Below, piece by piece: positions 49,001 to 54,137 of a DNA stretch of 64,000 bases. The position numbers and the translations under genes were made by a program. The notes under the pieces were generated by a model. It made no database searches and had not been told where the DNA came from. It worked only from the letters and a program-made list of their open reading frames with translations. The first letter of the stretch is position 1. Each line of letters begins with the position of its first letter. The DNA lies in assembly GCA_029256185.1 (NCBI GenBank), contig JAQSYI010000002.1:1-64000 (forward strand), given 5' to 3'. This DNA is from Paenibacillaceae bacterium (GTDB taxonomy: Bacteria > Bacillota > Bacilli > Paenibacillales > NBRC-103111).

Positions 49001-49427
49001 TGCTCATAAGGGGAGCGGCTCCCGCAGGCTGCTCCAACTGGGAGGCAATTGAATTATCATAAACCCGGATCACATAATCCTTGCCATATTCGGCTGAAAC
49101 ATCAATCGCCTTGAAATCGACAGTTGCTTTGCCTTGGACACCGCCTTGACGGGCAACGGCAATCTCCAGATAAGGCTGCGACTCCGCCACGGTATATTGG
49201 GTGCCAATAAAGTTGAACAAGCCGTTGGGATATTGGGCCTCCCACAGCTCGTCACCCTTGACTGCCTCCCGCAGAGCCGCTCCGTCTTTGGCCAAATCAT
49301 CCAGTGTAAGCGCCTGTGCAGGCAGAGCGGGAACCAGAAGGGAGAACACGAGCAGCAAGGACAGCAGCTTTCGACTGAAGATCGGCAGCCTTCGGCTGTA
49401 AAATGGATGAATGCGTTTGACGTGCAT
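40017..49427 (-). CDS. Giant SLH-domain cell-surface protein (3136 residues) of the peptide operon
   Basis: ATG at 49427, eight bases after AAGGAG, follows the peptide stop by 29 bases. A signal peptide (KLLSLLLVFSLLVPALPAQA) precedes a Calx-beta-like start (YLEIAVARQGGVQGKATVDF) and a second Calx-beta-like module at about 333-432. The middle holds unassigned beta-rich stretches, a very acidic segment near 1445 (DSEDDDEDDPSEEEQEQ) and a propeller-like region near 1740-1960 (GRLLALFLDDSG; GRVLVTWSD). A BIG2-like domain (VSWSSSDEEVAAVLSDGTVIG) lies near 2600-2680, and three C-terminal SLH domains occupy about 2945-3136 (for example FRDVAADQWYAPYVEWARSQG). SLH domains bind pyruvylated wall polymer. 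Its place between the precursor peptide and the maturation enzymes suggests it is the surface partner, target or carrier of the peptide. Confidence 0.9.
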   Translation of the reverse strand: MHVKRIHPFYSRRLPIFSRKLLSLLLVFSLLVPALPAQALTLDDLAKDGAALREAVKGDELWEAQYPNGLFNFIGTQYTVAESQPYLEIAVARQGGVQGKATVDFKAIDVSAEYGKDYVIRVYDNSIASQLEQPAGAAPLMSSIGDNSQVNISRGEENQADSGVTANVYGTASGRPGGASSALGDQSVVKSVYGPATNRQSGTPGQGYEELDQEQVRFGGSTGPQSLRELREMALGLASGRPDWKEVDKSRIEQLKADYDRFVYSIPGAETTLEFEDGEYIKYLYIVPLDDSLPESGEQALFALVNPTGGAVRGEFYMSYVNLEDDEEPEAVRFEWEQGEVPAGSGIASAIVRRVGGTHQYSTVTVGTEEGTAVPYGDYVPGLQELLFTPGMTEQTVVVDVIDNPERAEPRAFTLALDRTNERVNTAKAQVQVILPGREAQASIEGAAAGEGEQAKSGRIVKALTAASAAPAGAERISDNGYSPARGQWAVVAKDFLAGSTGGNAYAEGNDLRLRASGGEAYAYAGKVKLYGAASAEFGWSNSGRGRSWSTRNWWPWWGETQHYEENLNTGFRLTAASGQTTDPVQVNGIRGWTVSNPVIPESMWNTAKVGFRTWAAGGNTSEANLGWLRLYLKEYRLLVKNEPLAVQQKTYNIKNGSLVQAEVKQQSLLPGTLAIKSVGSNVGNGIANINAPEYKVFRSDKIEFQLSYASQEMADRFDYAGFELQLAGGDWKKYEGASTLSLDAGFFAQTGMLDAIRSGTIAVRPIFKQKDASFSLEYDKTSGYVAEVNRNDGSKTWTGLHAGDVINLVAYNDSTVRAFNWSASRTEALQFDASRSNDRVQYVQYTIPASSSNWLKLSFTNPDMVVQADPGLYLHRASRPSYKVDGVAFAGMEELAARLESAFAANSDGNAANDENPEIELSFAYEFDPNYPDQSKKNDFGAASRAALTVYASDGSIRDVYMAPSTGGSYTATANNGVFTFKGRLKELGWQGTDFATAIIYGSKNVRGTDQIIATRETAIDFLLNSGNAITVTGPRAGGNGSGVAAGTIYEPVTVAAADPLSGYEFTSYAAPGFITTWKDYSADLDGDGMESSGEFVQVNDRLKAFGTSIREIRNEWPVVKELFYGSQFHYAPQYFNPSKIYYDYERAQINGNPAAAWAKLVQISSSVIDPLKKVTAPLSGATVVVGNQSAVTDEAGEIYLVDPTFQKGKYYLAKVLYKGLEYYTTIVPGTVSEMELDFTKLMKPVELTASYAPAGELAEKINLGNYNDQVPVRNGTTTFRFKVESGGGTAANDAVIRIYNKERTQVVYESSTGYPEDGITFTHSLNLLNEGVKPGYRMTISPLVRGEEEQIIREYIEVDAGFVFSRELDVITALASFDTPLSPAVEFIGKVNNNFDLGMDISLDDSLDWQKDTLTDSKGKEHSIKTLSFGYNYSFDSEDDDEDDPSEEEQEQRLADKVKKKLAEEPNAANKDDAKKKSVANSYNYEFSISLVLTLEPYEDGETYFRSMVLMAAGEAEYGVKYTYVTPIGVPVFASVDISGNAKAVLSVEAMDINRMLSDAEGVTDEARGKYRFDGEGKISLNPNQYDIYAQFEVNPTITIGAGAGVDWAKVFLSGSAEVDLSFTAPITGATSASGSGGLTISAEAGIKLLFIQKKWTIYQSKRIDLFSYGAAARSVMAALNDPYASYLYEPILPAGDEEQLSRAYLEQRSGWLGAGREDGRQVRAAGASSSPETWLQTGVYPYPQTKLLELGDGRLLALFLDDSGARSSYNRAQLFYSLYNGSSWSAPQAVDQDGTWDEAPDAFMVDGRVLVTWSDAGREFNEDDTAADVLSAMNISGRWFDPAVSAFDGDKFSITRDTVLDRFADLAPKVSYDEISGRLLVYFTKADYGTTPRNYDPSPAEDPTVQTGVTADGESSAVYGDIVNGYSVIAYRYADRQTDGSFIWNETYEPQEGMPDSFYGQRFLDLAVQADIVETEVLRERTGLSNEEGAPDQFVPTYTGTEQVVALPQSVSYDPLVTASDVISYNQLALYAYVTDQDGSRTTTADQEMYMQIYNYETGEFHHPIRLSNNNHQDTLPQFVRTKGITYLYWISGGDIVYMDITNLVKYHLKKVDLTMPWGGTKSLYIIDKENTTIDGFIRTAVKGRDDYPLDSFQIRSNGEDGQYLLWTDYTISYKNGLQAGDPGTENPANINREQQIFAAFTEPQAQLMRVHLEDAYVSDSQFEYIYAAGKGPGTYPVSILLREPVEAANGQLQPAGTLIPMNYSIMPDVNGYKGVVQAGDPVMQEQFAESEGYDWSAPVQLTAEAGANYSDLSFAVRDDQSVQALYVKYSQELNASNMFVENTDNRILATRVFTGEGAVRAAEVMLQEAAPLGGETLEFSAVVSNAGLKPMSGLTYEAYLKRNEEETVLVRDLPVGENAPAGPQGDKLLPGGGAFTLRAAAVLPAEVSGLTAGFRVRDGSGALLVTAEKQVPSESKLHIAVLDAYLLDKDTAELSVLIENKGNLTYSGQLDIKADPQGGSLGSLPVELEPVASVRQLVQADIRGLAFGDVKAAADGSVYDQLELTVGDGEHRAVAAISRTASQRLAASMDNVMGFSLSKNRLVVTAGTGERLAAIKELKTPVPDNEADSTKVSWSSSDEEVAAVLSDGTVIGLAPGTAVITASLIPDVNKIRTDSDGSMMRVDESWRIPASLIRQQTATVQVQAADSGDEDDGAAYGDGGIGQGAGVEPGENGAGQVVVVRLAPKTEGGILAIAPDAQVIEDALKQLREKGWSALSFAFPDGTAAAEQYRLNLSVELIKRLLASGVLAVSFEIPDGDARMLLEQEALAALAGAEFDDGEEPVWTLQISPVNPSVYPASLQKRLENMPVYDFSITAGDKPLTELLPGSVPLRLELGGWEQSGSSMNENQLAGALINEDGTVRLLPLSRVADGRLMIRTAHNSVFAALYNPFSFSDVSGWSEPYIDFMASRGIVDGKGAGKFDPGSSITRGEFVKLLAAIAQAETPAVAASGFRDVAADQWYAPYVEWARSQGLVEGTGDGRFAPEAAITRQDMAVLLARYALKQGISLSGTQGERRFNDESEIADYAGEAVHAVRQAGIIDGYPDGTFAPLMEATREQSAKMLAVLIALAIGE

Positions 49428-49456
49428 GAATGAATCTCCTTTTGGGACAGACATGG

Positions 49457-49648
49457 TTATATCCTTGATTTGGTGTTATCATCAATATCCGTCGTTTTCT
49501 CTTTGGGCAAATCCCGCAGCGAGGTTCCGCCGCTTACTTCCTCCAGCGCATCAAGATCCAGTTCCTGCCCTCCGCTCTTGGACTCACCGGTCTCTTCTGT
49601 TTGAGGAACATCATCATGATCTCCGGCATTATTTGCGAACTTATGCAT
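49457..49648 (-). CDS. Double-glycine-leader precursor peptide (63 residues)
   Basis: TTG at 49657 opens the frame, but AGGAG nine bases before ATG 49648 fixes the start. The leader is acidic (DHDDVPQTEETGES) and ends ELDLDALEEVSGG at residue 41, with hydrophobic residues at -4 (Val), -7 (Leu) and -12 (Leu) and Gly at -2/-1, as recognised by C39 peptidases. The predicted core is 22 residues, beginning TSLRDLPKEK and ending NTKSRI, with three Lys, two Arg and five acidic residues, and no Cys. It thus cannot be a lanthipeptide or sactipeptide substrate. It heads the operon that encodes a C39 ABC exporter, a KamA-like and an ATP-grasp enzyme. Most likely it is a small secreted, possibly lysine-modified peptide. 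I know of no named family. Confidence 0.75.
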   Translation of the reverse strand: MHKFANNAGDHDDVPQTEETGESKSGGQELDLDALEEVSGGTSLRDLPKEKTTDIDDNTKSRI

Positions 49649-49685
49649 ACGTCCCAACTCCTTTTGTCATGGTATTTTATCTAAA

Positions 49686-49714
49686 ACAATACTGGAAACC
49701 AACTTTCTGGACAA
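49686..49714 (-). promoter_or_regulatory. Promoter of the peptide operon
   Basis: On the minus strand TTGTCC (49709-49714) and TATTGT (49686-49691) are 17 bases apart, 38 bases before the peptide start. An overlapping alternative is TTGGTT-N17-TAAAAT slightly downstream. Both are weak, consistent with activator dependence. Confidence 0.4.
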
Positions 49715-49729
49715 TCATTCCAGCATAAT

Positions 49730-49757
49730 TCGCACAAAAAGCGACAAAACTCGCACA
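49730..49757 (-). promoter_or_regulatory. Phased repeats upstream of the peptide promoter, probable response-regulator site
   Basis: On the plus strand TCGCACA (49730), GCGACA (49741) and TCGCACA (49751) recur every 10-11 bases, about one helical turn, and TCGACA appears again at 49767. They lie 16-43 bases upstream of the -35 box. OmpR-type activators bind direct repeats in this place and phase. Confidence 0.5.
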
Positions 49758-49851
49758 TCAGAGCAATCGACATAGACTAGCGGACATCCTTTATTGCCAA
49801 CTCCATTAGCACTTGATCCATGGTGAGAGGGCTTCTTCCTGCTCCACGAAC

Positions 49852-49884
49852 AAAGGCAGACTCCTTAACGGAGCCTGCCTCTTT
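49852..49884 (-). terminator. Terminator of the response-regulator gene
   Basis: AGGCAGGCTCC and GGAGTCTGCCT (one mismatch-type pair) form a stem overlapping the stop codon, followed on the minus strand by TTTGTTC. It insulates the peptide operon from the regulator gene. Confidence 0.65.
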
Positions 49885-50578
49885 AGATATCTGAAAAAAC
49901 ATACCCTTGCCTCTTGGCGGTTTTAATATATTTCCCCGGATTGCGCTCATCCAGCTTCTTGCGCAAATTGCTCACATGCACCATAACTGTCCGGGTATCC
50001 CCGATGCTGCTGCTGTGCCACACATGTTCATAGATATCCGCATAACTCAATATTTCCCGGGGGCGCTTCACCATAAGCATCAGAATGTTGAATTCAATCG
50101 GGGACAACAGCACTTCCGACTGGCTGGTGTACACCGCCGCTTTTTTCACATCAATCACCAAATCCCGGACGATCATTGTATGGCAGGCACCCGTGGAGGG
50201 TGTGCGGTCAAGCTCCACCCGCCTCAGATTGGTCTCTACCCGGGCCACCAGTTCCTTGGGGTAGAAGGGCTTGCGTATGTAATCATCCCCGCCCACCCGC
50301 AAGGCGCGCAGAATATGCTCCTCATCATCCATACAGCTGACAAAAAGAATCGGACAAAAAACAAACCGCCTGATTTGCTCACAAAGCTCTGTTCCGTCAT
50401 TATCAGGAAGCATAATATCAAGTATAATCAAGTGAAAGGTGCGCTGTCTGATCTGGGCCAAAGCTTCAGCGCCATTCGCCGCCTTATGGACCCGAAAGCC
50501 TGCATTATTCAGATAAAGGGCGATAATCTCCGTAATGTCCGGATCATCGTCCACAACAAGAATATCGTAGTTATTCAT
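49883..50578 (-). CDS. OmpR/PhoB-family response regulator
   Basis: The product has 231 residues. The receiver has the acidic pocket (LVVDDDPD), phospho-acceptor Asp54 (LIILDIMLPD) and conserved Lys (IRKPFYP). The C-terminal winged helix contains LSPIEFNILMLMVKRPREILSY and the DNA-contact strand TRTVMVHVSNLRKKL. It is divergent from the sensor kinase gene and directly upstream of the peptide operon, so it most likely controls that operon. The ribosome site before ATG 50578 is weak. Confidence 0.93.
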   Translation of the reverse strand: MNNYDILVVDDDPDITEIIALYLNNAGFRVHKAANGAEALAQIRQRTFHLIILDIMLPDNDGTELCEQIRRFVFCPILFVSCMDDEEHILRALRVGGDDYIRKPFYPKELVARVETNLRRVELDRTPSTGACHTMIVRDLVIDVKKAAVYTSQSEVLLSPIEFNILMLMVKRPREILSYADIYEHVWHSSSIGDTRTVMVHVSNLRKKLDERNPGKYIKTAKRQGYVFSDI

Positions 50579-50637
50579 CCATACGGCTGCTCAAATCAGC
50601 CTTCACCACACTTTTCCTTGGATTGGGGACTTTTATC

Positions 50638-52284
50638 GTGAAAAGAAGGATTCTTATCATCTGTATGCTCACAGCCCTTCTTGCCGGCTGCGATGCTGCC
50701 GCAACCTCCTCCGGCGCTCCTCTATACATAGGCACCGGCACCTCTTCAATCAACCGGAATCTGTTTACGCAAGAGGAACTGGAGTGGATCGACACGCATC
50801 AGAATGCAGACTTTTATGTGGGAACCGCCCAAGACTACGTTCCCATCGAATATATTGACAAGCACGGGGTTCCGAGAGGGATGGGAATCGAATTAATCAA
50901 GAAGGTTCACGAGCTGACCGGGTTGAAATTCCGGTTCTATGAACAGAGCCGGGTGGAGAGCTGGGAGGAAATCATGACCAGCCTCCGTGAAGAAAGAGTA
51001 GATATCTTGTCCACGGTGTCCTATACCCAAGAGAGAGCCGGTTACCTGGAATTCTCCTCCCCCTATATTGAGATGACTCAGGTGTGGGTGGGCAACAAGA
51101 ACACATCCCGGCTGGTCAAGGATTTCTCCCAGGCGGAGAACGCCACCTTTGCCGTACCCAAGGGTTACTGGTTTCTGGATGTTATTCTGCAGGAGCTGCC
51201 GCACGCCAAAGTTATGGAGGTTTCCAGCATGGAAGAGGCATTGCAGGCGGTATCCGATCAGAAGGCGGATTATACCATTTGCGAAATCCCTGTTTTTACC
51301 TACTACAAGGAGCAAGGTTTCTATCATAATATCAAAATAGTCGGTGAACTGGAAGAAAAAAATAGAATTTTTGTAGGAGTCAGAAAGGAGCTTCAGGCGC
51401 TTATCCCCATCGTGGACAAGGTGATCAGGAACACGAATTATTATAATGAAATCTATGAAAGCTCGATGGTTATCCCCTTAAACCAGGAACGGGAAAAGAA
51501 GCTGACGGCAACGATAGTGGTCCTTGCCGCAGCGCTGCTCGTTGTGGCGTACTATCTGTTCGTAACCTTCCGGAAGCTGCTCAAGTCCAAGAAGGAAGCG
51601 GAAAAGGCCAACCGGGACAAGACTAAGCTGATGATCAATATTTCCCATGATTTGAGGACGCCCATTACCGTCATGATCGGTTATACCCAGGCGCTGATGG
51701 AAGGACAGGTTCAGAACAGCGAGGACAAGGAAAAGTATATGAGGCGCATATTCGAAAAAACCAAGTATTTGAGCGCCATCGTGGATGATTTCTTTCTGCT
51801 GTCCCGGCTGGAGGAGCAGAATCTGGTGGTCACCAAGGAGGATACCCGCCTCGATTGGCTCATCGCCCAGATTGTAGAAGGGGATATGATGAATGCTCTG
51901 GAGAAAAATATTCAATTGACTCTTCATATAGATGAAAAAGCGGCGGTTACCAAAAGTGTTGACCGGATCAAGCTGCACAGAGCCATAGAAAACATCATTG
52001 TCAATGCCATTCATTACACCGGACCGGGAGGTGCGGTTCAAGTCTCTTTAATGCCGGATTTTCAGGACGGTAAGGTGCGGATAGCCGTTAAGGATAACGG
52101 CGCGGGCATCCCAGCAGAGGACTTGCCCTACATATTCGAACGTTACTATAAGGGAAGGAATGCCAGAGCAGAATCCATTGGCTTGGGCCTGTACATTGCC
52201 AGGGAAATCATCCATAAGCATGGCGGAGAGCTTCGGGCAGAAAGCGAAGCGGGCCGTGGCAGCTCATTTTTCATTGTCCTGTAG
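50638..52284 (+). CDS. Sensor histidine kinase with N-terminal SBP_bac_3-type ligand-binding domain
   Basis: GTG at 50638, eight bases after GGGGA, is preferred; TTG at 50623 is the frame opening. It gives 548 residues. The N-terminus looks like a lipoprotein signal (LIICMLTALLAGC). A family-3 binding-protein domain of about 230 residues follows (YVPIEYIDKHGVPRGMGIEL; REERVDILSTVSYTQERAGYL), then a helix (TIVVLAAALLVVAYYLFVTF) and a kinase core with H box ISHDLRTPITVM, N box NIIVNAIHYT, G1 VKDNGAGIP and G2 GLGLYIARE. Relatives bind amino acids outside the cell. It should phosphorylate the divergent OmpR-type regulator. Confidence 0.9.
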   Translation: MKRRILIICMLTALLAGCDAAATSSGAPLYIGTGTSSINRNLFTQEELEWIDTHQNADFYVGTAQDYVPIEYIDKHGVPRGMGIELIKKVHELTGLKFRFYEQSRVESWEEIMTSLREERVDILSTVSYTQERAGYLEFSSPYIEMTQVWVGNKNTSRLVKDFSQAENATFAVPKGYWFLDVILQELPHAKVMEVSSMEEALQAVSDQKADYTICEIPVFTYYKEQGFYHNIKIVGELEEKNRIFVGVRKELQALIPIVDKVIRNTNYYNEIYESSMVIPLNQEREKKLTATIVVLAAALLVVAYYLFVTFRKLLKSKKEAEKANRDKTKLMINISHDLRTPITVMIGYTQALMEGQVQNSEDKEKYMRRIFEKTKYLSAIVDDFFLLSRLEEQNLVVTKEDTRLDWLIAQIVEGDMMNALEKNIQLTLHIDEKAAVTKSVDRIKLHRAIENIIVNAIHYTGPGGAVQVSLMPDFQDGKVRIAVKDNGAGIPAEDLPYIFERYYKGRNARAESIGLGLYIAREIIHKHGGELRAESEAGRGSSFFIVL

Positions 52285-52333
52285 AAGAGACGGCCTTGCC
52301 AGAAGAGGAGTATTCCTTGTACGGCCTTCCTGC

Positions 52334-52373
52334 ACTGCCAATCTTTAAGGTTTCTTTAAGTTGGCAGTTTTTT
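52334..52373 (+). terminator. Terminator of the histidine kinase gene
   Basis: ACTGCCAA...TTGGCAGT with an inner CTTTAA/TTTAAG pairing is followed by TTTTTT, a strong rho-independent terminator. Confidence 0.85.
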
Positions 52374-52461
52374 GCCATGGTATAATGAAAAGGAGTTCAA
52401 CCCTTGCGGGCCAATTCGGCAACAATCGACTGAATTCCCTGCCAGAAGCAAAGGAGATGTG

Positions 52462-53184
52462 ATGACCATGTACCATATAGCCATCTGTGATGATCCTGCC
52501 TCCACAGATTCGCTATGCCGCATGATTAGGCAAATTGCGGAACCATGGAGCGTGTCTCCCGTCATCCATACCTACTCCAGCTATACCTCCCTGTACGCGG
52601 CTCTGTCCAGCGGGACTATCCGCTATCATATGGTGCTGCTGAATATTCTGCTGGAGGAAACGAAGGGGATGGAGCTTGCCCGGAAAATCAGGACAGCCGA
52701 TGATGAAATCGGCATCGTGCTCATGGCATCCACCATGGAATATGCCCTTCAGGGCTACGAGGTACAGGCTCTGCAATATTTGGTCAAGCCAGTGGGAATC
52801 GCTACGATGAAGACTATTCTCGACTACGACTACGGACGCAGGCAGCTGCGGCAATATCTGTCGGTCAATCAACGGGGCGTCTGGCGGCAAATCCCGCTTG
52901 ACCCGATTATCTGTCTGGAAACGCAGGGGCGAAAGGTAGCCATATGCCTTCCCAATGAACAGCTTTATGCTTCCGCCCGCTTGTCCGAACTGGAGGAGCA
53001 GTTGCCCAAGAGCCGGTTCATCCGCTGTCACCAAAGCTATCTGTTGAATATTCAGCATATCCGCGAAATCAGACGCAACGAAGCGCTGACAACAGGAGGC
53101 CTGCTTATCCCCATCAGCCGCCCCCATCTCCAACGGGTACAGAGAGCCTTCTTGCGCAACGGCTATCCTGTCTGCTCCGGGTAG
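52462..53184 (+). CDS. LytTR-family response regulator with degenerate receiver (Asp to Asn)
   Basis: ATG at 52462, five bases after AAGGAG, gives 240 residues; the open frame begins further upstream without a ribosome site. The receiver keeps the acidic pair D10-D11 (IAICDDPAS) and the Lys of YLVKPVG, but the phospho-acceptor strand reads YHMVLLNILLEE, so Asn61 stands where Asp is expected. The codon is AAT. The C-terminal LytTR DNA-binding domain is intact (PIICLETQGRKVAICLPN; KSRFIRCHQSYLLNIQHIREI). It probably works without phosphorylation. It has its own terminator; the target genes are not evident. Confidence 0.88.
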   Translation: MTMYHIAICDDPASTDSLCRMIRQIAEPWSVSPVIHTYSSYTSLYAALSSGTIRYHMVLLNILLEETKGMELARKIRTADDEIGIVLMASTMEYALQGYEVQALQYLVKPVGIATMKTILDYDYGRRQLRQYLSVNQRGVWRQIPLDPIICLETQGRKVAICLPNEQLYASARLSELEEQLPKSRFIRCHQSYLLNIQHIREIRRNEALTTGGLLIPISRPHLQRVQRAFLRNGYPVCSG

Positions 53185-53212
53185 CTATAACATTTTCATA
53201 TACACTTTTGAG

Positions 53213-53250
53213 AAAAGAACCTGGCGGAAAAACTCTGCCAGGTTCTTTTT
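53213..53250 (+). terminator. Terminator of the LytTR regulator gene
   Basis: AAAGAACCTGGC/GCCAGGTTCTTT forms a perfect 12-bp stem followed by TTTTT, 28 bases after the stop codon. Confidence 0.9.
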
Positions 53251-53425
53251 AACCTTTCCAAAGGGGTACCGTTATGTCATCTCATGCGCTTTTACTGCCA
53301 ACTTCTTCAGCACTGGATCTGCAGAGAAAGCTCTCCCCTTCCTCCCCATATATGCGTTTTGATCTTTATAAGAAAAAGGCCTGTCGAAGTATTTGGGCGG
53401 AGAAGCGCAATCCCCTTAGGTTAAG

Positions 53426-53601
53426 GGACATCAGCGCTCTTATTTGGCAAAAATCCGAGGTTTTGGAATTCTAACGGACTTAATCGCTCTTATATGACTC
53501 CCTTGCCCCCATCCAGGGGGAAATCGGTGCAATAAGGTCTTTCCAGTCCCTAAGCCGCGCTAACCCCTGCTTTTTCCGCAAATACGGTCTCTCAGGTCCG
53601 T
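53426..53601. repeat. Cluster of short REP-like dispersed repeats
   Basis: GGACATCAGCGCTCTTAT (53426-53443) recurs as GGACTTAATCGCTCTTAT (53476-53493). A second motif, GCAATAAGGTCTTTCCAG (53529), recurs as GCAAATACGGTCTCTCAG (53578), and a third copy with 21 of 24 bases matching lies at 59574-59597. They resemble intergenic repeats scattered in Paenibacillus-type genomes. Confidence 0.6.
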
Positions 53602-54006
53602 CAGGCGAAAAGGTTGGCGTTCAAAACCTTAAGCAAGGTGAGTTTTGCCATAATACGAGCATCCGAAGCATAAGCCTGCGCTTTCCGCAAGGAAGCCTGC
53701 TCCGAAAGCAGGCGCTAAGAGCTTTTCCGCGAGGATGAACGCCTATCCGCGTCTTTTTGACGCCGTGCGTTTGTCAAGAAGTCGGGCCGCTTCCACGTTC
53801 ATACTTTCTGGCTTTACGAAAAATTCTATCGGAGTATCGCGAAGATGCGCGGCTGCGTTAAGAGAAACCTGCCCCCGTAACTAAAACTATTTCCTGACGC
53901 TGCAGTCATCCGTTCGCCACAAACGGGCAGGAAACATTGGAAACATACGGCATCCGGAACGTTTGACTAATGCATCCGCCGGGACTATAGTAAGAGAAAC
54001 TACGCG

Positions 54007-54127
54007 ATGCTTACGTTGCCAGCTTTGCTCCGCAAAGCTCTTAGCTTATGCTTACGATGCCAGCTTTGCTCCGCAAAGCTCTTAGCTTATGCTTACGATG
54101 CCAGCTTTGCTCCGCAAAGCTCTTAGG
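54007..54127 (+). repeat. Three tandem 41-bp repeats with internal palindrome
   Basis: Units start at 54007, 54048 and 54089, nearly identical (one base differs in unit 1). Each contains the hairpin AGCTTTGCTCCGCAAAGCT and ends CTCTTAGCTT. The third unit is cut at CTTAG and runs straight into the AGGAGG ribosome site of the deacetylase gene. Confidence 0.9.
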
Positions 54128-54137
54128 AGGCCACAAG

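Larger units (their letters stand above)
53251..54137. other. Gene-free stretch rich in dispersed and tandem repeats
   Basis: About 890 bases without a credible gene. It holds several copies of short imperfect repeats (53426-53601), decayed pieces resembling the later 41-bp unit (53665-53745) and three tandem 41-bp units just before the deacetylase gene. Open frames here are short and have no ribosome sites. Confidence 0.6.

Noticed and set aside
47739-49052. 437-codon plus-strand frame
   Set aside because: It lies antisense to the SLH surface protein, has no ribosome site and no recognisable domain.
49457-49648. Lanthipeptide, sactipeptide or Nif11-type precursor
   Set aside because: The core has no Cys and the leader is not of Nif11 or nitrile-hydratase length; no cyclase or dehydratase gene is present.
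49907-50641. 244-codon plus-strand frame over the response regulator
   Set aside because: It is a shadow of the OmpR-type regulator, whose motifs are complete.
53274-53474. 66-codon frame after the LytTR regulator terminator
   Set aside because: It lacks a ribosome site and runs into dispersed repeats; it is likely chance.
54007-54127. Possible CRISPR array
   Set aside because: The units are head-to-tail without spacers, and no cas genes are near.
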